NCBI RefSeq assembly: GCF_002234675.1
Contig: NC_019879.2
Span: 13,148,464-13,212,463 of the forward strand
DNA: 64,000 bases
Direction: 5' to 3'
Source of the DNA: Oryzias latipes
Lineage: Eukaryota; Chordata; Actinopteri; Beloniformes; Adrianichthyidae
The notes beneath the pieces were generated by a model. That model was not told where the DNA came from. It saw nothing but the letters and a program-made list of their open reading frames with translations, and searched no databases. The position numbers and the translations under genes were made by a program. This document shows, piece by piece, positions 1 to 9,394 of this stretch (its first letter is position 1; every line of letters begins with the position of its first letter).

Positions 1-247
1 TTTTGCTTCAAACTTTATAAACTTCTCCATTCATATTTGTAAGGCTATGAAATTAGTTATCATTCTTTACCAGCCTTTAAATTGCAGCATATATAGGAAG
101 AATGTTCTTCATGTGAGTTCTGCATAATAGGTGTTAACTATTTTGCCATTACAGTAGTTTTCATTTTTCTATTTAAAAAAATGTAAAATTACAACGAATT
201 CTGGAAAGAATTTCGGACTATTACACTGTACATTTAAATAATTTGTT

Positions 248-1476
248 CTATGATACATTTGCATCACTAGAGTCAGGCTGCAGTATTTGCAGAGTAACAA
301 TAAGTTTCACAGCTTTTCTGAACCAGGGGTAGAACAATGCATAAACCACAGGGTTAAAAGTAGAATTTAGGTAGAACAGAAAGACGGAGTACGATGCAAA
401 CGAGTTATTGAGCAAGTTGTCAGCTGCCAGAGAAATGCAATAATATGGGCAAAAACACATTAGAAATACAGCTATAAGAACACCAAGAGTCCTGGCTGCT
501 TTCAGCTCTGATTTCCTGACTGTTTGAGTTGTTGGAGGCTGCAGTGTGACGGCTGTAACATGAGAGCGCATGGCACGAGCATGAGACACAGCCACCACAA
601 ACACTCTCATGTACAGAACCACAATCACAAAAACTGGAACAATAAAGCTTACAACAAGGTCTATAGTTCCTTCAATATAATCAACTGTAATCACACATTC
701 CCCATAGCAGGAATTTGGTCTGCCTTGGCTTGCAAGGTCCTCCTTCACAATAAAAGTGCCATAAAAAATAGAGCAGAGCCAACAAAGACAGACACCCAGC
801 TTAACTCTTTTCTCTGTGATTTTGGTTGGGTAATGCAGAGGGTCACATATTGCAACATAACGGTCAACTGAAATCAGTACCATGTTTCCAACTGAGGCAG
901 AAGTAAGGACAAAGGACAAAGAATTATACAAAAAACATGCAGTGTCACCAAGAAACCAACAGGCAACATTCCGAATTATTTCTGCTGGCATCAAGATGAG
1001 GCTTGTAAGAAAGTCTGAAACAGCCAGAGAAAGGAGGAGGATGTTGGTGGGGGAGTGGAGCTGCCTGCAAGGAGACACAAAGCATCATCATGCCAAAAGA
1101 TTCTAAAACAACTTTCTTACAACATATTGTTAAACAATTGGAGAACCATCATGTGTGCTAATGCTTTTAAGTGCCCATGACTACGACGTTTAAAAAAAAA
1201 AAGTTACCCAAAGAGTCAACAATGAACATTTAATTATGTTAGATAAGGTACAAACTTAAATCTACAGCCAATGTACCAAACAAGAGAGTGAGTCTATCTG
1301 TGCCTGAAGTGGGAGACAGTGATGATGACCAGCAGGTTAAGAGCCACAGTAAGAAAAGAGACGAAGAACAGCACCATCTGAACAAGCACAGCTTCAACTG
1401 ACAAAGAAACAGGTTTTATGCAAGACATGTTTAGGAACTGGGGAAAGCAAAAGTCTGCACCGTCTTGTAACTCCAT
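248..1476 (-). CDS. taar: TAAR-type olfactory receptor A (two exons)
   Basis: Seven-transmembrane class A GPCR of the trace amine-associated receptor family, expected in the plasma membrane of olfactory neurons as an amine sensor. Exon 1 is 1304-1476 (ATG at 1474-1476) and exon 2 is 248-1064; the 239-bp intron has acceptor TTGCAG and a GC donor. The product is 329 aa. Visible landmarks are an N-terminal NMSC glycosylation site, N1.50, LAVSDFL with D2.50, DRYVAICDPL after TM3, FCPYY in TM6 and the TAAR signature [16 protein letters not shown] in TM7. Position 3.32, counted from C3.25 and R3.50, is Ser instead of the aminergic Asp, while 5.42 (eight before P5.50) is Asp; 6.48 is Phe. A GT donor is not available before an in-frame stop, so GC is the only simple solution. 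Subtype cannot be assigned from sequence alone. Confidence 0.9.
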
Positions 1477-2124
1477 GTTTTGTGAAATAAAATCTGCTTC
1501 AGCTGTCTCTTAAAATATAAACCATGTTTATGTCTGACATCTATTACCTCTTTGGCCCCTCCCATTCACTTTTTTCCCCCTTGTGGTGATTTTATTCTGC
1601 TCATACCCTTGCTGGGTTTTCTTGTACAATTTTTTGCTTTTTGTTTTTGGGGGAGATCAAATTTTTTTTTCTGACATGTGTCATTCAAAACAGGTGGGGG
1701 CCAAGGATCACATGGCTGCCTTGCCTGTTTTCCAAAATACCTTGCTCTGGCATGTTGTATTTGACCCAACACACCGGAAACTAGTGCTAAACCGTGATTA
1801 GGGGAAGGATGTCCAGAAAAACCTGCCCTTGAGGCCTGGAGTGACCTACGCATGATTTAAAGAATATATACTACAGATGTGGGACAATAAAGCATTTGTC
1901 AGTTTCTGATCATGCAAGTTGTCCCAAATACAAAGATGAGGCTACAATTTTTATTATTTAAAAACCTTCCAACTAGGAGAGACAGAATGTAAAAAAGGAA
2001 TAAAGGAATTCAGGAAATCCCAGGGTATGATTTTCAAAGAATTTATTTGCAGTTGCCAAACAACACTACAACTGCAGAAATGAATTTGTTGGATGGCTAT
2101 GAATACTGAAATGGTCTCCAAACT
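1477..2124. other. Intergenic stretch, no gene seen
   Basis: AT-rich sequence upstream of receptor A. Short open frames here show no family resemblance. A promoter for receptor A must lie at the left edge: on the minus strand a TTTATATTTTAAGA motif near 1512-1526 is a weak TATA candidate, but nothing else supports it. Confidence 0.4.
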
Positions 2125-2300
2125 TTAGGACATGCACAAAAGGAGCTGCTGCAATGGCAGGATGGCTGTCCTGTCCGGGTCCCCTGCCTTCGCCCACAAG
2201 TGGCCGGGATAGGCTCCGGCAGCCCCGTGACCCCGAAAGGGACAAACGGTTAAGAAAATGAATGAAAAAATGAGTGAATGAAGGAATGAATGCTGGTGAG
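2125..2300. repeat. Teleost interspersed repeat, (ATGAA)-type tail, copy 1
   Basis: Contains GGGATAGGCTCCGGCAGCCC followed by a short AATGAATG-rich tail, a design common in fish short retroelements. A near-identical copy is at 5737-5912, inside the second copy of a duplicated block. Exact family not assigned. Confidence 0.55.
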
Positions 2301-2647
2301 TCAAAAAAGCCACTGGAATGGAACAGTACATTGAAAGATATTATCAAGGTTATCAAACACATTATAACCCCTTAAGTTCCACCTGTTTTAGCAGTTTTGT
2401 GAGCAAATGGCCATCCGGTACAGATGATTTATCTTATAAAGTGTGTTCCAAATTAATATGCAAATTGTATTCAATTCTCAAAAAGATGAGATTCTTCGTT
2501 TTTCAGATAAACTCATGTTGTTTCAAATAAACACCTGTGATAATGAGTTGGCCAGGTGATTTCAATTAAAAGAAAAATACTAGAGGGCGTTCCACATTAT
2601 TAAGCAGACCACCATTTTCAAGTATAATGGGAAAAAAAAATATTTTC

Positions 2648-3054
2648 GGTTACACTTTATATTAACATTCCTTAACAAGCTTTGTTAACACATCAACAAG
2701 CATTATTATTAGGATGTTTTCAAGATGCTAATGATAAATGTATAGGTAATATAGAGGCCTAACAAATTTGTCAATGTTAATAAGCTTTATAAGATTTATT
2801 AACAACCTTTGTTAACAAATTAAGAAGTATTATTAATGTTTGGGGTTCTAGTAAGACATTATTTAGCATTATAGGACTCTCACACAAGCCTAAGTGTTAA
2901 TAAGCTTAATAGGTTTTATTAACTAACTTAACAAATTAATAGGCTTTATTAATGTGTAAGATGCTAGTAAGATATTTATTAGAATTATAGATCTTTTGCA
3001 AATACCTGAAAGTGTTAATAAGATTCATTTACATTCAATATGCAGTGTTACCAA
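2648..3054. mobile_element. AT-rich MITE-like element, copy 1
   Basis: Starts GGTTACACTTTATATTAA and ends CAGTGTTACC, imperfect inverted termini. The interior has repeated CTAGTAAGA and TTAATAAGCTT motifs. A truncated copy is at about 8730-9103, and an inverted copy ending TATAAAGTGTTACC lies at about 41860-42443. No ORF, so non-autonomous. Superfamily uncertain. Confidence 0.5.
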
Positions 3055-3345
3055 AATAGTTCTGCTGCTGAAAAGCATGAAATAGTTGAATGCCTTATAC
3101 AAGGTATGAAAACCTTTGCTATTTCATGGAAACTTAAGTGTGATCATCGCACTATGATTTGTGGCTGATTCAGAGCACACACAGGTTGGTGCAGATAAAT
3201 GAAGAATGAGGAAGGTTTCTGCCTGACAAATACATCACATTAAGAGAGCAACTGGTATAATACCATTACAGAGCAGCAAGCACATATTTGAAGCTGCTGG
3301 TGTCTCTGGAGTCCCACTAACATCAAGGTGTAGGATCCTCTAGAG

Positions 3346-3572
3346 CAGGGGTCTGCAATCTTTGCCACTCAAAGGGCCATTTGGATCAGTTTCCCACAGA
3401 AATGAAAACACAGTTAGCTGCAACACTGTTGGAATAATTGTACATAAGTTATCTCATATTTACTCTGAACTTTTGAACGTGTGATCATATATAGTAAAGT
3501 ATGTGTGTGTATTGCTTTTCTGCCACAAACTGGTTCTCAGGAAAAGAGGAGAAGATTTTATGACCAAGCACA
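3346..3572. mobile_element. hAT left end with LTR fragment (truncated copy 1)
   Basis: Begins CAGGGGTCTGCAATCTTTG after the 8-bp target CTCTAGAG (3338-3345). At 3426 it runs into the first ~147 bp of the same LTR that sits complete at 9476-9955, then breaks at about 3572. The hAT and LTR insertions therefore both predate duplication of this block. Confidence 0.65.
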
Positions 3573-3878
3573 GCTGTCTTGTAAATGTGCCAAAAATCAT
3601 AACTCTGCCAATGTTTTTAATTTTTTTGGAAACAAACTACTATTCTTCTAAATTTAGAACAAAGGGTATATTCTTGTGTAACTTAGCATTCTTGCCTCAA
3701 GGTGGCCACTTGGCAAGAAACCCCAGGTGAAATATGTACATATGTAGTAGTTTGATTAGCTCTTGTGGCAAAAAGATTGAAAAATATATGGAGTAAGTAT
3801 TAACAAGATCATCTGAGCAATATTTGCTTAACTTGTGACAGGACCCAGGAGAAAATGGAGATGGTGCTAGTCTAGCAT

Positions 3879-4118
3879 CTACTTTCACTTTCGGTTTCTC
3901 CCATCAGGGGTCGCCACAGTGAAACAACCCTCCCTCGAGGATGAGTTGCATGGTTAACTTGGCAACGCTGGATGCCCTTCCTGACATAACCGTCTCAATC
4001 CAACCGGGCTTGGGACCGGCACTGGAGCAGAGAAGGGAAATAGGTAGCAGCCCAGAATCGAACCCAGGTTTCACGGCGGAAGGTGCTGCAAACCAGCACG
4101 AGCTAAACCGGCCCCCTA
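3879..4118 (-). mobile_element. tRNA-derived SINE with 15-bp target-site duplication
   Basis: Read on the minus strand the element begins GGGGGCCGGTTTAGCTCG, an A-box-like region (TAGCTCGTGCTGG), followed by the B-box match GGTTCGATTC near 4051-4060. It is flanked by the identical 15-mer GTGCTAGTCTAGCAT at 3864-3878 and 4119-4133, which sets its limits at 240 bp. Polymerase III promoter boxes and long target duplication are the marks of a LINE-mobilised SINE. Family name not assigned. Confidence 0.8.
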
Positions 4119-4133
4119 GTGCTAGTCTAGCAT

Positions 4134-4768
4134 ATAGGACTGAATTGATAATAGTAAGAACATTTGTTAAATGAAGTGTACAAACATATCTGACCTCTGC
4201 TCTTTGTAGGAAAGAAGCAAGTTGACACACCAAAGTTTGCAATTTCAAACTACAAACTACTTCACTCATTTTTTGGTTTTTGAGTTTATTGATTGTAAAA
4301 TAAGTCACAATCTGAGAGTATCCTTGCCACAAAGTATACAAGTCATCCTTGTATCTTACTTTTCATTATACAAACTGTTAATGCTTGAAATGGGACAGGA
4401 AGAAGCAAACTTATTTAATCCCTCTCCTATTATAATATGCCTAACTTAACAATGATACATGGTTGCTATTTTATCATTTACGTAAATATAAGACCTAATA
4501 ATATCAACATTAAATTTTAAATATGTAAGTTATCACAGTAACCATATCAATTATGACATATTAGTAATAACCTATGTCGCACATGATTATTTAACAGTTT
4601 CAGATATCATCTAAGTGCACCCCCATATTTTAATACATCATCATTTGACTTCCCTAGGTAAAAATCATGGAATATTAATGAATAGGCCATTTTAACCCAT
4701 GTAAGTAAAAGTGGTCTTCCAGAATTTATATTTACACAACAGAATTTAGTTCAAAGGATAATTTCTCT
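4134..4768. other. Intergenic stretch, no gene seen
   Basis: AT-rich sequence between the SINE and the receptor pseudogene. I see no coding family and no defined repeat boundary here. Confidence 0.4.
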
Positions 4769-5690
4769 CTATAGAATGTTTGTCTCACAGGAGCCAGGCT
4801 CCAGAATCTGAAGAGTGATTATCAGTTTGACAGCTTTTCTGAACCAGGGGTAAAACAGAGCATAGATCAGAGGTTTTTTTTTAAGACAATTACTAGAACT
4901 CCCAGAGTCCTGGCTGCTTTCAACTCAGATTTCTTTGTAGTGGCAGCCACAGAGAGCTGCAGTGTGACAGCTGTAACATGAGAACGCATGGCACGGGCCT
5001 GAGACACGGCCACCACAAACACTCTCATGTACAGAACTACAATCACAAAAACTGGAACAATAAAGGTTAGAAAGAGTTCGAGTTTATTATCACACATTCT
5101 CCATAACAGGAATTGTGCATTCCTAGCTGAATCAATTCATCTTTTACAAGTATAATATTATAGAGAGCAGAGATGAGCCAACACAGACACACACACATTT
5201 TAGCTCTTCTCTCAGTCACTCTGCTTGGATAATGAAGAGGGTCACAGATCGCTACAAAACGATCAGCTGAAATGAGAACCATCACCCCTACTGAGGCAGA
5301 GGTGATGATCTAGGAAACATAATTATAGAGAAAACATAGAGAGTCACCAAGAAACCAGCAGGAGGTTTTTCTAAGGATGTCAACAGGCATCGATAAAAGA
5401 CGAACAAGAAAGTCAGAGACAGCCAGAGAAAGGAAGAGGATGTTAGTGGGAGTGTGGAGCTGCCTGTAGAGACACAGAAAAACATTATTAGACCAAGCAG
5501 TCTTAGGTTATCAGTGAAAACAAAACAGAAACAGCAGCTCACAACGAAATAGTAATAAACCAGTGTCTTAAAGTCTGCACATCTAACATACGTAAAAAGA
5601 GACAAAAAAGCAAGACACAAAATAGAAGAACTAAACTGTGCCTGAAGTAAGAGACAGCGATGATAATGATCAAGTTGAGAGCCGTCGAAC
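4769..5690 (-). pseudogene. TAAR receptor pseudogene
   Basis: Exon 2 runs from its acceptor (CTACAG, first exon base 5463) to a stop at 4769-4771; the 3' part of exon 1 survives at 5642-5690, with the same GC-type donor as the intact copies. Breaks: a TAG at 5310-5312 in TM3 just after position 3.32, a frame change after the ECL2 cysteine region near 5080-5095, and loss of the end of TM6 and most of TM7 around 4873-4885, where a poly-T run joins the flanks. The 5' part of exon 1 is missing; the sequence changes to repeat DNA at about 5690. It most resembles receptor B, sharing SRVTERR and TLQLSVAAT motifs. Confidence 0.9.
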
Positions 5691-5736
5691 TCTAGTCCCT
5701 AATCACAGGGATAGCAGGCAGAGCCAGGTCACCAAA

Positions 5737-5912
5737 CTTGAGGACATGCACAAAAGGAGCTGCTGCAATGGCAGGATGGCTGTCCTGTCCAGGTTGTCCC
5801 CTGCCTTCGCCCACAAGTGGCCGGGATAGGCTCCGGCAGCCCCGTGACCCCGAAAGGGAAAAACGGTTAGGAAAATGAATGAAAAAATGAATGAATGAAT
5901 GCTGGTGAGTCA
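5737..5912. repeat. Teleost interspersed repeat, copy 2
   Basis: Second copy of the repeat at 2125-2300, differing by a few substitutions and small indels. It marks the left end of the second copy of the duplicated block (about 5737-9625). Confidence 0.55.
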
Positions 5913-6126
5913 AAAAAGCCACTGGAATGGAACAGTATATTGAAAGATTTTACCAAGGTTATTGAACACATTATAACCCCTTAAGTCCCACCTGTTTTAG
6001 TAGTTTTGTGAGCAAATGGACATCTGGTACAGATGCTTTATCTTATAAAGTGTGTTCCAAATTAATATGCAAATTGTATTCAAGTGTCAAAAAAGATGAG
6101 ATTTTTTGTTTTTCAGATAAACTCAT

Positions 6127-6464
6127 TGTAACGGTTTCGGTTTCTTTGTGTTTTGTTCCTTGATTTCCTGTTTTATTTTGTAGTAATTCCTGTTCTGCTG
6201 TGGTTTCGAGTTTTTCCCTTCCCCATCAGTCCTGAGTGTTTCCACCTGTGTCTTGTTGCCTTGTATGTATTTAAGTCCTGTCCTTCCCTTGGTTCATATT
6301 GTGTCGTTCCCCGGTTTAGAGTTTTACGAGTTTCAAGTTTTGCCTGCCTGTTGCAGTGGTTTTGTTTTGTAGTTTCGAGTTTACGTTATTAAACCTTCCA
6401 TTCCCTGCATCCTCCTGCCTCCACTTCTCTCTGCGCCTGGGTACCTCCTATTCTCCCCGTAACA
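6127..6464 (+). repeat. 5' LTR of element 1
   Basis: 338 bp, TG...CA ends. A TATTTAAG box is at 6268-6275. The sequence TTGGTTCATA at 6289-6298 is the proposed RNA start, because it is complementary to the primer site after the LTR. On that reading U3 is about 162 bp and R-U5 about 176 bp. Confidence 0.85.
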
Positions 6465-6465
6465 T

Positions 6466-6475
6466 TATGGACCAA
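6466..6475 (+). promoter_or_regulatory. Candidate self-priming primer-binding site, overlapping the first ATG
   Basis: TATGGACCAA lies one base after the 5' LTR and pairs over all ten positions (one G-U) with TTGGTTCATA at 6289-6298 in the LTR. No match to a standard tRNA 3' end is evident. The ATG at 6467-6469 lies inside this site. Inference rests on complementarity, position and the same arrangement in element 2. Confidence 0.65.
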
Positions 6476-7508
6476 CACCCTACCAGTACCCAGCAGAGGG
6501 GACCTGTCTCTGGTGGACCCCTGGCTCTTCCCAGATCTACAGGGACTTCAAGGGGAGTTGCCTGGCCGTAAGGGGGGGTCGACCACATCACTGTGGGCAC
6601 CCCATTCTAAGTCCTCCCCTGTTTCCTGGTTGGAGCGAGACGTTCTCCGGCATCAGTTCTTCCTGGACCCTCTGGACGAGGATTTTTGGCTCTGGGAGGA
6701 CTTTAACGGGAAGGATGAGGGGGTCGAGACCCAGTGGGCCTTGAACTGCCCCCAGCTCCCTGCCTCCATCTTTGACGCGAGTCATCTGGCAGTGAGGGGG
6801 GGTAGCCGCCGACGTCGTCATCGCCGCCGCACTTCTCGACGTCCCGCCCTGGTTTCGGAGGTGAACCTGGAGGCACCCCGTCCGGTTCCGTCTCCGAGGA
6901 GGGTACCCACCACGCCCCGTTCCGGCTCCGAGAAGGGTGTCCGACCCACCACGACCCGTTCCGGTTCCTGCACCGGACGCCTGGCCCGAGCCGCCAGCCG
7001 CGGACCCCGAGCCCGAGCCGCCTGCCGCGGACCCCGAGCCGCGGACCCCGAACCCGAGCCGCCTGCCGCGGACCCCGAACCCGAGCCGCCTGCCGCGGAC
7101 CCCGAACCCGAGCCGCCTGCCGCGGACCCCGAACCCGAGCCGCCTGCCGCGGACCCCGAGCCCGAGCCGCCTGCCGCGGACCCCGAGCCCGAGCCGCCTG
7201 CCGCGAACCCTGAGCCACCAGCTCCAGACTTTGAGCCCGAGCCGCCAGCCGTTTGCTGGTCTGTCTGTCAGTGCCGGATAGCGCTGCCTTCCGGCCGCCC
7301 TCCGGGCCCGCCTCGCCGGACCGAGCGGTCTTCTGGCCGTCCTCCTGACCCGCCGCGCCGGACTGTGCGGTCTCCCGGCCGTCCTCCTGACCCGCCACGC
7401 CGGAATGTGCGGCCTCCCGGCCGCCCTCCAGACTATGTTGGCCCTTATTTTGGCCTTTCAGGCCCCCCCCTCCTGGACTGTAGGTGGAACCTCTGTGCGG
7501 TTCCTTGA
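6467..7508 (+). CDS. Arg-rich, proline-repeat protein of element 1 (frameshifted)
   Basis: Unrecognised protein. The ATG at 6467 opens a short frame that ends near 6571; the main frame is open from about 6513 to the TGA at 7506-7508 (331 codons), so this copy carries a frame break near its start. Features in order: an acidic/aromatic region with FFLDPLDEDFWLWEDF, LAVRGGSRRRRHRRRTSRR (basic, nucleic-acid-binding type), a run of 9-residue units of AADPEPEPP type, a 15-residue module of GRPPDPPRRT type repeated about four times, and a C-terminus ending WNLCAVP. The order of motifs matches the protein of element 2. No zinc knuckle or enzyme motif is visible. A role as a gag-like RNA packaging protein is only a guess. 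Confidence 0.55.
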
Positions 7509-7518
7509 GGGGGGGTAA
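7482..7518 (+). promoter_or_regulatory. Hairpin and polypurine tract upstream of 3' LTR
   Basis: GGAACC TCTGTGC GGTTCC forms a 6-bp stem with a 7-nt loop, directly followed by TTGAGGGGGGGTAA and the 3' LTR. The G-rich tract fits a plus-strand primer. The same hairpin plus tract occurs in element 2. Confidence 0.65.
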
Positions 7519-7856
7519 TGTAACGGTTTCGGTTTCTTTGTGTTTTGTTCCTTGATTTCCTGTTTTATTTTGTAGTAATTCCTGTTCTGCTGTGGTTTCG
7601 AGTTTTACCCTTCCCCATCAGTCCTGAGTGTTTCCACCTGTGTCTTGTTGCCTTGTATGTATTTAAGTCCTGTCCTTCCCTTGGTTCATATTGTGTCGTT
7701 CCCCGGTTTAGAGTTTTACGAGTTTCAAGTTTTGCCTGCCTGTTGCAGTGGTTTTGTTTTGTAGTTTCGAGTTTACGTTATTAAACCTTCCATTCCCTGC
7801 ATCCTCCTGCCTCCACTCCTCTCTGCGCCTGGGTACCTCCTATTCTCCCCGTAACA
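7519..7856 (+). repeat. 3' LTR of element 1
   Basis: 338 bp, matching the 5' LTR in length and almost every base. Includes the copy of TTGGTTCATA at 7681-7690. Confidence 0.85.
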
Positions 7857-7927
7857 CTCATGTTGTTTCAAATAAACACCTGTGATAATGAGTTGGCCAA
7901 GTGAGTTCAATTAAAAGAAAAAATACT

Positions 7928-8745
7928 AGAGTCCCCTGGGTGCCGGTTTCCTGGGCCCGGTGATGCTCTCCCCACGCAGGGAGAGGGATCCCTGAGCTTT
8001 TTGGCAAGCCCAGAAGCTGGGGATCATATTACACCTGAGCCGGGGGTGTCTGTGTCCCTGCGGGGTGGGTTCTGGTCCTTGCCGCCGGGTGCTGGGCCTC
8101 GCCAATTTCCATCTGTGGCCGAGCCTGGTCGGGCCATGTCTACAACAACCCTTGTGGGACCCCCTTCTCTTTGGGGTGCCCCCCTCCTGTGCGGGGCGGC
8201 TGGCCTCTGTCTTGCGCCTTTCTGGACCATCTGTGGCCCTGGTGGGTGGCTGCCTGGGGCGCGGAGCGGGTCTCCCTTGGGGGGTCCTGGCTCGTACCTG
8301 GGGTTGGGACGGGGGGATGCTCGGACCCCTGGGTGGTGATGGGGTGTTCGTCTGGGGCTGTGGGCACCCCTCTCGGGTGGGACCCGGCGTTGGGCCCTCC
8401 TGGCGCTGCAGGGGGGCTGCTCTCCTGGTTGGGCTGGGGTGGTGCTCTCTTTCCCCCCATGCCTCCCTGCTCTCTGGCTCTGGGGGCCTCGTGGCGGCCC
8501 TGCTGGCCCTGGCCTGGGTGGCGGGCGTGGGCACCCTGGGGGCGGTTGTTCTTCACCTGCTGCCACGTGGCGTTGGGGGCCTCTGGCTGCCGCGGCGGGG
8601 GTCTGGGTGTGGGGGTGGCTGGTTGCTCCCCCTCCTTCTTTCCACATTCCATCATCCATTTTAGAAGAACAAAAACACTCAACTGAGCACAGGTCTTAGC
8701 TCACCTTTTATTAAACCAGGTTTATTAAATTACTTAACACATTTA
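7928..8745 (+). mobile_element. L1 3'-UTR fragment (G-rich on this strand)
   Basis: G-rich sequence matching, in reverse orientation, the C-rich segments at 24220-24660 and 36650-37440. It ends with CATTTTAGAAGAACAAAAACACTC and GAGCACAGG motifs shared with those copies. Compared with the duplicate block near 2580-2660, it replaced local sequence. The several long overlapping open frames on both strands are by-products of high GC content, not genes. Confidence 0.75.
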
Positions 8746-9103
8746 AAAGTGTTATTATTAGGATGTTTTCAAGATGCTAATGATAAATGTATAGGTATTA
8801 TAGAGGCCTAACAAATTTGTCAGTGTTAACAAGCTTTATAAGATAGATTAAAACCTTTGTTAACAAATTAAGAAGTATTATTATTGTTTGGGGTTCTAGT
8901 AAGACATTAATTAGCATTATAGGTGTCTCACACAAGCCTAAGTGTTAATAAGCTTAATAGGTATTATTAACTAACTTAACAAATTAATAGGCTTTATAAT
9001 TGTGTAAGATGCTAGTAAGATATTTATTAGAATTATAGATGTCTTGCAAATACCTGGAAGTGTTAATAAGATTAATTTACATTCAATATACAGTGTTACC
9101 AAA
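8730..9103. mobile_element. AT-rich MITE-like element, copy 2 (truncated)
   Basis: Second copy of the element at 2648-3054, lacking its left end because the L1 fragment abuts it. Ends GTGTTACCAAAAT. Confidence 0.5.
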
Positions 9104-9394
9104 ATCTCTCTGCTGAGTAAAAAGCATGAAATAGTTGAATGCCATATACAAGGTATGAAAACCTTAGCTATTTCATGAAAACCTAAGTGTGATCATCGCA
9201 CTATGATTTGTGGCTGATTCAGAGCACACACAGGTTGGTGCAGATAAATGAAGAATGAGGAAGGTTTCTGCTGGACAAATACATCACATTAAGAGAGCAG
9301 CTGGTATAATACCATTACAGAGCAGCAGGCACATATTTGAAGCTGCTGGTGTCTCTGGAGTCCCACTAACATCAAGGTGTAGGATCCTATAGAG

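Larger units (their letters stand above)
6127..7856 (+). mobile_element. Non-autonomous self-priming LTR retrotransposon carrying a repeat-protein ORF (element 1)
   Basis: Two 338-bp LTRs (6127-6464 and 7519-7856) that look nearly identical bound a 1054-bp interior. LTRs start TGTAACGG and end CGTAACA. The 5-bp target duplication CTCAT is at 6122-6126 and 7857-7861, and the duplicated empty site is preserved near 2510-2530, so the boundaries are firm. No protease, reverse transcriptase or integrase is present, so it must borrow enzymes, probably from a Ty3/Gypsy sushi-like relative (inferred from the self-priming design). Near-identical LTRs suggest recent insertion. Confidence 0.9.

Noticed and set aside
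524..871. Plus-strand ORF opposite receptor A
   Set aside because: Antisense shadow of the receptor coding sequence.
4040..4118. tRNA gene
   Set aside because: A and B boxes belong to a SINE head with 15-bp target duplications; no tRNA cloverleaf is supported.
7926..8699. Several 170-210 codon frames
   Set aside because: Same L1 3' UTR block; compositional.
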